A stretch of 64,000 bases of DNA, taken from positions 531,878,291 through 531,942,290 of the forward strand of contig NC_081409.1 of the NCBI RefSeq assembly GCF_030272615.1. The letters run 5' to 3'. Of the stretch, positions 12,601 through 23,667 are shown piece after piece. Origin of the DNA: Cryptomeria japonica (lineage: Eukaryota; Streptophyta; Pinopsida; Cupressales; Cupressaceae). The position numbers and the translations under genes are program-made. Positions within the stretch are counted from its first letter, which is position 1. The number at the start of each line of letters is the position of its first letter. The notes beneath the pieces were generated by a model. It saw only the letters and a list, made by a program, of their open reading frames with translations, had not been told where the DNA came from and made no database searches.

Positions 12601-12716
12601 TTGGCTCCCAGACTAACATTTAAGTGATGCATAATAAGCTCTAGATCTAACCCTGGCATGTCTGCATATGACAAGGAGAAATTGATTTGCCATTGTTTTA
12701 CATCATCAACTGGCAA
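9659..12716 (-). pseudogene. Ty3 Tat-lineage pol (RT, RNase H, second RNase H, integrase), truncated and decayed
   Basis: Read on the minus strand from 12716, the order is reverse transcriptase with catalytic YVDD (about 12230), Ty3 RNase H, a second archaeal-type RNase H (about 11400-11020, containing YFDDS, NNTR/EYEALVTGIKMA and GDSQLVINQ), integrase zinc-binding region (EESEKALNEVHSGICGTHSS), integrase core (WGLDLVGKI; TDNGRPF), and a C-terminal end in LKKFYV then TGA at 9659. The dual RNase H is diagnostic of the Tat/Ogre branch. Within RT about 50 residues between the LIRP segment and the TIGHSMFSLMDGF segment are missing. Stops and frameshifts occur throughout, including one frameshift in the second RNase H. 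Gag, protease, primer site and 5' LTR are absent: the gene stops dead at 12716 against a plus-strand copia. Confidence 0.9.
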
Positions 12717-14985
12717 GCAAGATTGGAAAGCTTTGTATCCAAAGGAATTGGATGATATGAAGAGAGAAGATGAAGAATTTGAGAAACTTTAAGTCCTAAT
12801 TTCTAGAAGAGTACCTAAAGGACTGGTAGGAAGTAAGTATGAAGGAAAATCACCTTTTAAATGTTTTGCATGTAATAAGATAGGTCATTTTGTATCTAGA
12901 TGTCCTGAAAGGAAATCAAGATTTAAAGACCTAGAAGATATTTTAAGCCTAACCTTAGATATCAGAACGAGCATAAGTATAGGAAAAACATAGATAAATC
13001 ATGTTACTTTATGGATGAGGAAGGTGTGACTGATTCTGATGATGATCCGACATAAGATTTTGCTAGTGGTTCTAGAAATGGAAAGGAATAGGTGTTCCTG
13101 GCTATCAAGGAAGATGATCTAGCACTGGAAGAGAATGTACCTAAAGATAAGGATGAATGGGTAATTGACAATGGATGTTCACATCATATGATTGGAGATA
13201 AAAGGAAGTTTCTATCTTTGCAAAAATTTGATGGTGGCCTGGTTAGATTTGGAGATGACAAATCATGCATGATCAAAGGAAAAAGAACTATATCATTAGA
13301 TGGTAAGCATAGTATTGATAATGTTTATTATGTTGAAAGTTTAAGGCATAATTTTTTAGTGTAGGACAATTGGTGGATAAGGGATTTCAATTACAATTCA
13401 AGGATGGAAAATGCAAAATCATTAATAGATCTAGATTGGAGATTGCAACGGGTACTCAGACAAAAGGCAATATATTTCATTTGAATTCTGATGGGAAGAC
13501 ATGTTTGATTGCACAAATTTATGAGAGTTGGCTATGGCATAAAAAACTATGTCATGTGAATTTTGATTGCATGGTAAAGATCAGTTCAACTAAGGCAGTT
13601 AGAGATATACCTAATATTGTGAAGCCCTATAATCTGGTATGTAAAGAATGTCAAATGGGAAAGCAGGTCAAAACCTCTTTTAAGAGTATACAAGATAAAT
13701 CTAATGATGTTCTTGATCTTATTCCTACTGATTTGTGTGGTCCTATAAGAATTAAAAGTTTTTAAGGTGATAGATATTTTATGCTAATCATTGATGATTA
13801 TTCTAGAATGATGTGGGTTACTTTTCTAAGGGAGAAATCTGAGACTTTTGAAAAGTTTAAAATATTTAAATCTAAGGTTTAAACTAAGACAAGATTGAAG
13901 ATTAAGTGCTTAAGCTCAGATCATGGTGGAGAATTCACATCCAGTGAGTTTAATAACTTTTGTGAGAAGCATGGTATAAGGAGACAATTTTCTGCTCCCT
14001 GGACACCTCAGCAGAATGGAGTTGTGGAAAGAAAGAACATAACTATCTTGGATGCTGCTAGAGCCATGATGATGGAAACTAATCTACCTCATATCTACTA
14101 GAGAGAAGCAATGAGCACAACAGTCTATACATTCAACAGAGCTCATATTAAAGGGGAAACTAGTAAGACACCTTATGAATTATGGTTTGAAAATACACCT
14201 ACAGTTAAGTATTTCATAATCTTTGGTAGTAAATGTTATATCAAGAGAGATGATTTCATTGGAAAATTTGATCCTAAATGTGATGAAGGAATATTTCTTG
14301 GTTATTCTAATGAAAGAAAAGCATATAGATGTTATAACAAAAGATTGCAGAGAATTGTGGAGAGCGCTAATATCAAGGTGGATGAGAAAAATAGAAGTCA
14401 AATAAGAATTTATGAGCAAGAACCAGTAGTGGAAATGATCATAACTAAATTGGTAACACCTTTACTGGAACAGAATGTTGAACCCGTTATCCGGAAGTAT
14501 CAGAAAATTCAACAGTTTCTAAAGAACAGGAAAGAGGAATAGAGAATCAGAAGACTCCTAGGTATGTAAGGTTGAATCATTCAGAAGATCAAATCATTGG
14601 GGATAAGAATAATGGAGTGATGACAAGAAGAAGATTGGTAGCTAATGAGGTATGTTTAATTTGTCAAGTTGATTTAGTATTAGTAACTAAAGCATGTAAA
14701 TATGAATGTTGGATGAAATCTATGGAAGAAGTATTAGATCAGATAGAAAAGAATAACACATGGATTTTAGTTCCCCGGCCTAAAAATAAGAATGTTATTA
14801 GAACTAAATGGGTTTTTAGGAATAAATTAAATGAATATGCACAAGTTGTAAGAAATAAAGCTAGATTGGTTTATGTGAACACTAAAGAGAATATTACAAA
14901 CATCTTCACTAAACCTTTGCCTAAAGAATTGTTTGAGTACCTCAGAGACAGATTAGGGGTTTCTACCCCTCTGGTAGAGAACTAA
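12717..14985 (+). pseudogene. Copia A gag-pol, 5'-truncated, RT and RNase H deleted
   Basis: The frame begins inside Gag and shows one CCHC zinc knuckle (CFACNKIGHFVSRC, about 12861-12902). It continues with protease (DNGCSHHM, where DSG is usual), the GAG-pre-integrase/zinc-binding segment ending CKECQMG, and the integrase core with catalytic positions in TDLCGP, SDHGGEF and NGVVERKN. After the short conserved segment ending NKARLV the frame jumps straight to YVNTKENITNIFTKPLPKE, the extreme C-terminus of copia pol. RT and RNase H are therefore missing through an in-frame deletion near 14868. Frameshifts lie near 13365 and 14540, with several extra stops. The Ser-to-Asn change in the protease motif would also inactivate it. 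Domain order PR-INT-RT marks Ty1/copia. Confidence 0.9.
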
Positions 14986-15351
14986 TTGATGTTATCTGGC
15001 ATCAATCCGGTATGCATTATCATAGATATTAATCATTTTGGATTGATATGGTGATGCTACTACTTAGGGGGAGTAGTTAGTTTTGTGATTCAGTGGTTTA
15101 TGATTTTGCTTTAGTATTTATGTAAGATTTATAGCATTGATTTCAAAGGGGGAGAGATATTCATGTGAAAAATTAAGGATTTATATACATCAGGGGGAGA
15201 AATTTGCAGAACTTAACTATGATATCATCTACAGGGAGATTATGGATCAAAACTTTATTGGCATATTCTTGTGTGGGAGATTTGTTTGGCATTTCTTGGC
15301 ACTTGGATATTTTTCACATCTAGTGTTGCCATCAATACCAAAGGGGGGGAT
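14986..15351 (+). other. Copia A 3' noncoding region with a polypurine tract cluster
   Basis: Four runs resembling polypurine tracts lie in 290 bp: TAGGGGGAGTAG (about 15065), CAAAGGGGGAGAGA (about 15147), CAGGGGGAGAAA (about 15192) and CAAAGGGGGGATTG next to the LTR. The last is in the position to prime plus-strand synthesis. Confidence 0.75.
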
Positions 15352-16593
15352 TGTTGGCCATTTGGAGGAATCAATTACGTGTTGCATTGATGTTTTGTCA
15401 TTGATGTCAACACTAGCTGCTTTGTCTGCTAACCGATATCTTTTTGGTCCTAGTAGGTTGATTGGTTTCTGGCTAGTTAGATCATCATGATTTGATATAC
15501 TCCAGTATGCTTTGGCTTATAGAATTGGCTTGGATATTCTTTCATGCTACTCAGATTCATGTTCAGTCAGTTGGTTTTGATTTGGTGATCGGATGCTATC
15601 TTATATGCTGTTAATCCTGGTTTGTTGATCCGGTGAGGGTTTCACTGACAGAGCTTGATTGAAGATATTTTGATGTTATGCATAAGTGGTGCTAGTGTAG
15701 CTTCTAGTACAGATTCAGGATGCTGATGGTGATCATGTTTGAGACTTGGCTGATTGGGATCATTAGTTTTGCATGTGTGGACCTAAATTGGGTCCATTTC
15801 TATCTAGGTTTTGGACTGGCTTAATGTAATGTGTTGTTTGGTCTTCACGATGTGTTGGGATGACTTATGGGTTGGATATTATTTGTTTGGTCTCAGGCTG
15901 ACATGTTTTGTAATTATGTAATTTCTTTATTATCTAAAGGCCGACCTTATTGTTTATGGTCAAGGGTTTTTATATATATGATGTAAGATCTCATTGTAGA
16001 TCATATGTAAGGATGAGAGGATGATATATGAGTGAATAATGTAATACTCATTCATGTAGAGGATTTGATCAATAATTAGTGATCAAGCTGGGTTTATGTA
16101 AGAGGATCAAGTCCTCTGACATTGAGATTAGCCAGAACTATATTCAAGCATAGGAGATGCTATCATTGTAGTTCATTCTTCCTTCTGGATTGTAGTCTAG
16201 ATATTTTTGTAGTCAGTGAGACTCCTTTTGTAATGAGCAATGTGCTTTAGGTTGTTGGCCTTCCTGCAAGTGTAGGCCCCTCAATTCATAATCACATACT
16301 TACTGTAGAAGTATTATTTGACTGTGGGTATGCTTCCCACCATGGTTTTTCCCTTTACTAATTTTTCCACGTACAAATCTTGGTATCATGTGGATGGTAT
16401 TTATTCTCTAATTGTTGCTTGTGCTTAATTGGTATATCTGCTATTTTGGTAATTGGTTTATGTATTTTGATATTAATCTTATGTGTTTTGATATTAAAGT
16501 TTTAATTTCTTAAGGTTCTGGTAATCTGGTGACAATTGATTCACCCCCACCCCCCCTCTCAGTTGTCTTCTGATTATTTGAACTATTTAACCA
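15352..16593 (+). mobile_element. Copia A 3' LTR
   Basis: It starts TGTTGGCCATTTGG right after the polypurine tract. It contains a TATA-like stretch (TTTTTATATATATGATG, about 15968) and ends near TTTAACCA, beyond the C-run and CTCTCAG phrase that also mark the ends of the other copia LTRs. The 3' boundary is inferred from comparison with copia C. No partner LTR is present. Confidence 0.7.
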
Positions 16594-16799
16594 ATTCATG
16601 TTTCATATTCTAAGGGGGAGAGTAGTTTGGTTTTCTATTTTGAGACCTTTGGCATTGCTATCAAAGGGAGAGAGAGAGATCATGTGAAAAAATCCTTTTA
16701 ATGTCCTGATCTTAGGGGGAGTTTGCTGGAGATATCTTCTCTCTTTGCATTGATTTTTTTTCACATTCATATGTTTCCATCAATGCCAAAGGGGGAGAT
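16594..16799 (+). mobile_element. 3' tail of another copia (copia D)
   Basis: Polypurine-like runs again precede an LTR: CTAAGGGGGAGAGT, CAAAGGGAGAGAGAG, TTAGGGGGAGTTT and CCAAAGGGGGAGATT. No coding sequence of copia D survives. The arrangement suggests that copia A landed in, or recombined with, the 3' noncoding region of copia D. Confidence 0.6.
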
Positions 16800-17854
16800 T
16801 TTTGGATATTGTTGGTCATTGCTTCTGCTAGGATATTTTGTTGTTATTTATGTTGGCATATTCCTGTGTATTGCTTTGGTGTGTGTAGATTGGGAAGATC
16901 TTATGACCTGGTTTGCAGTGTTGTTTTGTTGATCACTATTTTGCAGAGATTGGTATATCCTTTGGTATATTCCGGTGTGATAAGATCTTGTGCTGAGATT
17001 TTGGGATATTATTTGGGATGGTCTTGTGTATCTTCATTTTATATGGATCATGATTTGGTGCTCAAAAAATTATCTTTCTCCGTGACAGTTGTTGATTGGT
17101 TGTGTTCTTGAGCTTTCAGATGTTGACAGATGAAGATTTGATAAGTGGTGTTGGTACAACTATTACAGATGATTCTAACGTTCTTGCTGGTGTTTCCTAG
17201 TCATCTCCTATTTTTTATAGTGATCTAAATTGACTGTTGTGTGAGTTATTGGTGGTTTCTATGAATCAGTGATGATTTTCATGTTATGTGGTATTCCTGG
17301 TGGTGTAGCGTGTTGCAGTTGATCTTGGCATGATTTCTGATGGAGTTGAGTGTTTGAGAATTTGATTTAGGTCCATGTTATGTCACATAAATAATTGTAT
17401 TGGTCTGGTGGTCGATCTTTGTATCATGTGATGTAATTTTGTAATTGAGGGTTGAGGGTTTAGTCGACCTTGTTATCAAGGTTGATGAATTGTATATATT
17501 TGTGATATATTCATGTAATTTAGGTATCAATGTTGTGTCTGTATTATCAGAGAGTGGTGTATGAGCAAACAAGAGATTTCTCCTTCAATATTAAGATTGA
17601 GGAGAGATTCCCCATTGTAATATTTTCACATACTACTACAGAGTATTATATTACTGTGGGTAGGTTCCCACCATGGTTTTTCCCTTAACCAGGTTTTCCA
17701 CATCAAAATATTGGTGTTGTGTGTTGTACCTTCAATTTTCTTATCTTTCTTATTACTACAGTTTTCAAATCTATGTTTTGTGGTCAAATTTGTTGATCCA
17801 GTGAAGACTGATTCACCCCCCCTTCTTAGTCTCACTTCTTTGTTTCCGCTAACA
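16800..17854 (+). mobile_element. Copia D LTR
   Basis: It follows the tract CCAAAGGGGGAGA. The first bases are TTTTTGG where related LTRs have TGTTGG, and TGTTGG itself occurs at 16810. It ends after GATTCACCCCCCC...CTTAGTCTCAC at TAACA (17854). Length is about 1.05 kb, similar to the LTRs of copia A, B and C. Confidence 0.65.
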
Positions 17855-18010
17855 CTCTTTCCATATAGTTATGAAAATTCCACATTGTAAGATAGTTGCA
17901 TTAAGCCAAAGCACTTTAGTTTTTTTTCATTTTTCTTTTCCAACTCACCAATTTAACTCTATCAAGCCCCTTTTTCTAAAACTGCCCTATTTAAAAAAAT
18001 GTCTCATTTC

Positions 18011-18660
18011 TACAAAGTTCCTACCAATTTTTGGTACTATAGTTTTGTTCTTTGATCAATTTTCATATTTGAGAGTAATAATTACATTTACCAAACATAG
18101 TATGCATGGATTTTTGACAAGTTACTTATTTGTGGATACACATTATCATTTGTTCTGATATGTGCTACAAGTGACACCCAAATTGTAAGTATTAAATAGT
18201 AGCTTTAAAAAAACTTGTTAAAGTCACAAAGGCTTCATTGAAAATATACTTGTAGTTGTTTGTATTTGCAACAATAGTAGATTATATAATTGACATATTA
18301 TCAATATGATAAGTATTATAAAGGATAAATATGCTTCTTTAACTAAATTTATCTAATATTACAAGGACTTGCAAAATATATAGTACATGTGGATTTTTAT
18401 GATTGCCAAATTAAAGAAGCACTCTCTTCTACTATTAATCCTAGGTCTCCCATATAAAAGAAAATAATTGATGATATAAAAAAAACAAAGGCAAAAAAGT
18501 AATTATATATAGTTTATCAAACGGTTTTCCTATTTGACAACAACACTTCAGTCATTTGTCCTTGTCATTGTTAAAAAAAAGAAATAAAGTCACAAGTACA
18601 CTTAATTATCTCCACTTCAAAGAACAAAACCGTTTTTCCAACATTTGGTAGGAACTTTGC
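18011..18660. repeat. Imperfect inverted repeat, arms about 45 bp, 560 bp apart
   Basis: 18012-18055 (ACAAAGTTCCTACCAATTTT ... GTTTTGTTCTTTGA) is matched by the reverse complement of 18617-18660. Neither arm has obvious transposon termini, and I cannot identify a family. Confidence 0.6.
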
Positions 18661-19263
18661 AAAAATCCTACTTTGTTACAATTTTTTTTTAAAAAAGTAT
18701 CAAAATATTAAATGTGATTTATTACTAAAGAGACATTCTATAATATTAGTGTCATTCAAATCTGGTAAAAATCTAAAAAATCACCACATTTAAAAAAATA
18801 AATTAATAATCTATTTGTAGATATATCTTATAAAGTTAAGAAGAGGGGAGAAAATGACGAACATGGTTAGTGGGATATAGAAAATGATTTGTATAAATCT
18901 TGAGTGAAATTAAAATTGTACTCTTCAAAGCTAACCCCAACTATTTAGTTATGGTGAAGGGTTTGGCCGTTATTATGTTGAAGGCATATTACACTCACAT
19001 ATGGATACAAAAATGTTTGTCAATAAAAACTAGAAGCATTTAATTTTAAGTGTTAGCGACACTTAAATGCATGAAAACAAAAAAAGATCATTTTATTATT
19101 ATTTTTTAATTTTATATTTTTTTATTACAAGATTAGTACGCTAATATACTTCATATATATAAAAATAAAATATATTTCTATAATATTTTTGATTTAAAAA
19201 AAATAGCGTTAACTAGGGCGCTGACCCTTTACATAGCCAAAAGACTATAAAAAAATTTAAAAT

Positions 19264-19830
19264 AGCCTAAAGGTGGCAACAAACCAAGCAAGGGTACAAA
19301 CCCCAAACTAACAAGTCAAACAACCAAACACCTGTCAAACCTGCAACAACCCACCCCAACTCAAGAGTGGGGAGAAACACCCAAAACTTGACAAAGGGGG
19401 GGTCGGGAAAGGGAGCCATATTTTCCCTTCCACCTGCAAAAAACAACCGTCTAGGCAACACTATCATTAGGAACATTCAAAGAAAAATCAGGCGGGAGGG
19501 ACCCCACAAAAACCCTGCCTAACTGTTGCTACAGAACAACAATAGACTGTTGTTGTGGAACAACAACAAGAGAAGAATCACCAAGAGAAGAATGAGGCAG
19601 ATGAGCAGGAGAAATAGAAGAAGGAGCTAAAGGAGCAAAAGAGTCCACAGCATGAACGAAGGCTTCATCAGCAGTAAGGAGAACCTCATCTCGGGAGGAG
19701 ACAACATCCTCAAGGGAGGAGTCAACATAAGAAGACTCAGAAGCATAGACCATCAAATGATCTTCAGTGGCATCCTTCCACCAAGTTGCAGCACCTCTGC
19801 GACATGAGAGAGAATAGTTCAAAGCTTTTA
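19264..19830 (-). other. Island with fragmentary open frames, unidentified
   Basis: The minus strand carries two adjoining open stretches of about 97 and 69 codons. One is Ser/Asp/Glu-rich after a CRRGAATWWKDATEDHLMVY segment. Base composition is richer in GC than the flanks. I do not recognise a domain. A decayed retroelement open frame is possible, but nothing decides it. Confidence 0.25.
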
Positions 19831-20159
19831 CATTTTTTTAAATATATAAATATATAATATAATAAAATAGTAGTATAATAATCGATTATAAATAATATTA
19901 ATAATTATGGGTGATTAAAAATGTCCCTACATAAAATCCACTTTTTTCTCAAGGATAAGTATAAGAACTAATATAAAATAAAAATATAATGATATGAGAA
20001 TATAATAATAATGTAGTCGTAATAGATTTTTTTCCTTGGTCAATAGTTTAATACAAATATAAAACTATAATAATATAATAATAATTTGGTACTAAAAGCT
20101 TTTCTGCTTTTGTAAAGAATTTAATTAAAATATAATAATAAGAATATACTAAAACATAA

Positions 20160-20730
20160 TAATAATATAACCCTGACCTCCTTTCATGAGTCTCCTATAG
20201 AGGTGGAGTGTTCTCCTATGGAGGTGGAGAGTTTTCTTGTGTGAAGAATTTAGGGTTTCATTTTTCTCTGATTGGATTCATTTCTTACCTATGTTATTGA
20301 GGTGGGTAATTCTCCTTTAAGGTGGAGATCATTTTTGTGGGAGAGGTTCAGTGCTATTGCAAAGGGTCTATTGTTTCTCTTTCTTAGGTTCTTGGCTACA
20401 AGGTTCTTGTTGATGATGCTTATTTTTTGGTCTTTTTTCCTTCATCTCTTATTGAATGAAAATGGATCTTATTGAAGGTTTTGGGAGCTTGTTCATAACC
20501 CATTGTTATTTTTCTTTGTGAAATGAGTTGTTAGCTGACTTCAATGTTCTTTTGTGAGTAGATGGTTTTCTAATATTTGGATTCTTTTATTTTGTTGGTT
20601 GGGTTGCCAGTTATTTGATTGTTATCTATTGGTAGCATTTCTCTTATGTACAGGGTTTCAGGTCCCTTCAAAACCTACTGCAAGGGGTTTCAAGTCCCCT
20701 TAAAACCTATTTTACCCTTAATAAAAAAGC
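20160..20730 (+). other. T-rich repeat-like block, possible retroelement 3' end
   Basis: GAGGTGGAG phrases recur at its start. Two nearly identical phrases, CAGGGTTTCAGGTCCCTTCAAAACCTA and a second copy, occur near 20660-20710 just before AATAAAAAAGC. This could be the 3' end of a LINE-like element, but no coding part is recognisable. Confidence 0.25.
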
Positions 20731-21688
20731 ATATCTTAATACTAATTCAATATTAATTATAATATAATAAAGTAATAATAATTTAATATTGATTAGAATA
20801 TATTAATATAATAGTATTTTAAGCGGAATAGTAAATAAAAATGATATCTTTCGGTTTAATTTACCTATATTCGTCAAAGGATGGGTATGATAGTTACATT
20901 GAGAGGCATATAACACTCATGCATGGATGCATAAACCTTGATCAATAAAAACTAAAAGCAATAAATTTGACATCCTGACTATTGTCATCCTCCTACTTGC
21001 ACACACGAAAATGGAAACTTTCAAATTTGAAGCAAGAAAGTATATTTTTTAACTTTAAAGTACTATATCTCCTTTTTTCTAAAGACTTCACATGCACAAT
21101 TATGTAGACATGAATAATCTAATCATACATGCAACTCTATACCTTTCCCCCATATACTTTCATAGTTTACATAACACTCGCTAAGAAACCCTAGGTTTTA
21201 GGTGCATATTACGGGGAGTCGCTTCCAAGTGGGTGTTGGGGCCCTAAGTGGTTTCCAGATAATCTCATTGGAATTTTCCTTAATCAAGTGATAATATTAA
21301 TTAATAAATATGGGGTTGGGTATTTCTAAAATTAACAAGATAAGTATGTTGTCTTTCTCATGGCCTAGAGTGATAGTTCAAGCTAAGGATGAGTTTGGGA
21401 AGGCCTGTTGGCATGATTGTAGTTCCTTGTCTTCACAAAAGGATGAATAAGTTCTGCATGGGTTTCACTTGGGCACCAGGGTCTAGAGAGAGACCTCTAT
21501 GGAAACCCTTGTCGATGGCATGCAATGACAGTTTTCCCTATGTGTATCCTAAGACCTTAACCCTCATGTTATGTGGAAGCCTCTAGTGAGTTTGTGCCTT
21601 ATGGTTGAGCCTATGTTTTGTCTTTATGAACATTTATATTTCCTTGGATGTATAGGTGTGAGACTAGGTCAAAAGATGTGTGTGGGGC

Positions 21689-21693
21689 CTTAT
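21689..21693. repeat. Target site duplication CTTAT, left side of copia B
   Basis: CTTAT lies immediately before TGATAGTT, the plus-strand end of the copia B 3' LTR. The same CTTAT follows the outer end of the 5' LTR at 45332-45336. This shows that the two LTRs belong to one insertion. Confidence 0.85.
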
Positions 21694-23237
21694 TGATAGT
21701 TCTGATACTTAATGTAAGTATAGATCCAATAGCCAACAAGATGAGAGGGGGGGGTGAATCATACAAACTTAATCTTCCATAAAAACATCAGATTCAACCT
21801 CGGTAACATATACTTCAGTAATATAACCCAAACTGCTAAACATGCAAACTCAAAAGCATATAAACATCATAAACCTCATAACACCAGATTTAACGTGGAA
21901 ACCCAAATAGGGAAAAACCACTGTGGGATTTCAGACCCACTAAGAAATATACTCTTCTAGAGTATGCTTGGTTAAAAGAAAATCCTATTAAAGATTACAA
22001 ACACATTGCTAGATGTGACACGGTTAAGGGATTTCCCTCAAATCTGTTAGGATCTTCACCTTGTTAGAAGTGACCTTGTTAAAGGATTTCAAACACTCAA
22101 TTAGAATTTCACCTTGCTAGAGAATTTTCAAATAAGACTGTTAAGTCCACTTGGTTAAGAGATTTTCTGTCACTTTCACAAAATAACAGTAATAAAAATC
22201 TATCTGCAACTTCACATCTAAAATGCTAAAGAAGATTCTTATTTGCTCAATACAATCTAGACATAGAACTAATCTTGTCCATCTGCTGGGCTTCTATACT
22301 CTATTATTCAAACAGGTCTTCAAGCTTCTATGCTCGGTAATCACTATGTAGCATCCCTATGCATACATTTGCCCGCATACATTGTTTATCAACAGTTCCA
22401 TATTTATAAACAATTAGCCAACCACTTAATCTACTTGATCACACTTCCCATGATCAATCATAGCCATCAGATCTTCAAACTTGTCCAAGTTCAATGTATC
22501 CTTCGATCTGAAAAATGTTTTACCCCGCCTAGGAACTTGCATACATTTCTTGGAACTTGTGCTAGGGTAATGCGGTTCAATCTGCGTTGTAGATCTTCAT
22601 GCCAATTTTCTTTTGCTATAGATTCATTAACAAACTTCATGCATGACATACCAATCATTTAATTAGTTCCAGCTCATCAGCTTCCTTCATTAAATAACGC
22701 ATGTAACCATTTAATGTATTCTGTTGCAGCTTGGTTACAACTCGGTAACAACTTGGTAAATACTAAACTTCACTCGGTAGATATTCCGCCTTCATTAACC
22801 GATAGTGATAACCTTAGGGTTTACCAACTAGGTTCCTTAGGGTTTACCGACTAGGTTCTTTGCTCGATAACATAGTATAGTATTAACCTTACAATTTACA
22901 ACATATGTATGATGTTAAAACAATCTAAACATCATGATCTCATCATTGTCTGACTCGATAATAGTTGCCCATTGAATACCTTATTCATCCCCTTATTCAT
23001 CATATTCTTTCTGTGTCTTTTACTGACATCTTTATACTCATCAAATCATACTTCTCAAGATATGGCAGCATCATACTGAATTAGAAAATCAATTTCTTGA
23101 CATCAATGACAAATTAATAATATTAAGACAGTAAACATCCTTAATCAGTTATATCCATAATTATCAACAACCTTCTCAATATCCTTCTTGAAATGCCAAC
23201 AATCTCCCATTGTCTGTTATAATGCCAAATGCCAACA
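21694..23237 (-). mobile_element. Copia B 3' LTR
   Basis: On the minus strand it starts TGTTGGCATTTGGC right after the polypurine tract and ends CTATCA at 21694. It is 1,544 bp. It carries several phrases of the type TCTAACAAGGT and many CpG-containing CTCGGT or ACCGAG words. It matches 44050-45331 over its inner-to-outer 1.29 kb with several percent differences. Confidence 0.9.
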
Positions 23238-23667
23238 ATCTCCCCCTTTGGCATTGATGGCAAAACCAATTGATTTGACCTAATTGATTCGGATTGCTGT
23301 GAGTTGTTTGTGAGATTCTGAAATGCTCTCTTCCTATCATCAGAATTCTCCCCCATACATTAGACTTCTCCTCTTTTCAACAGTCTTCTCCCCCCTTTTC
23401 TTCAATCTTCTTCAGTCTTCTCCCCCTTTGACAACAATGCCAAAGTAAAGAACTAAAACATAATTTCTTCCTGTATGAAATGAATTCCTATTGTAATGTG
23501 TCAACTTAGTCTCGGTCAGAGCATTTTGTCTTCAATTCCTATTTCCTATATTGTACCTGCACTGTTTCCTGCACACCTTTAGAAAACATCCTAAAGTGTG
23601 TAAATCAACATCAACTCCTAAAAGATATTCTGTAGAGTCATCGAATTGATGCTTTCACCAAACTCGG
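23238..23667 (-). other. Copia B 3' noncoding region with a polypurine cluster
   Basis: On the minus strand several G-rich purine runs occur (AAAGGGGGAGA repeated, GGGGGGAGAAGA), the last adjoining the LTR at 23238-23250. The pol stop codon is at 23668. Confidence 0.75.

Larger units (their letters stand above)
17855..21688. other. AT-rich sequence without recognisable genes
   Basis: I find no convincing coding region or complete element. It contains an inverted repeat (18011-18660), an island with fragmentary open frames (19264-19830), and a T-rich block with a paired 'GGTTTCAAGTCCCCTT'-type repeat (20160-20730). The end at 21688 continued directly into 45337 before copia B inserted. Confidence 0.6.

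Noticed and set aside
21700-21725. Primer-binding-site-like AAGTATCAGAAC on the minus strand next to the copia B LTR
   Set aside because: The CTTAT duplication places this inside the LTR end, and no gag follows at lower coordinates.
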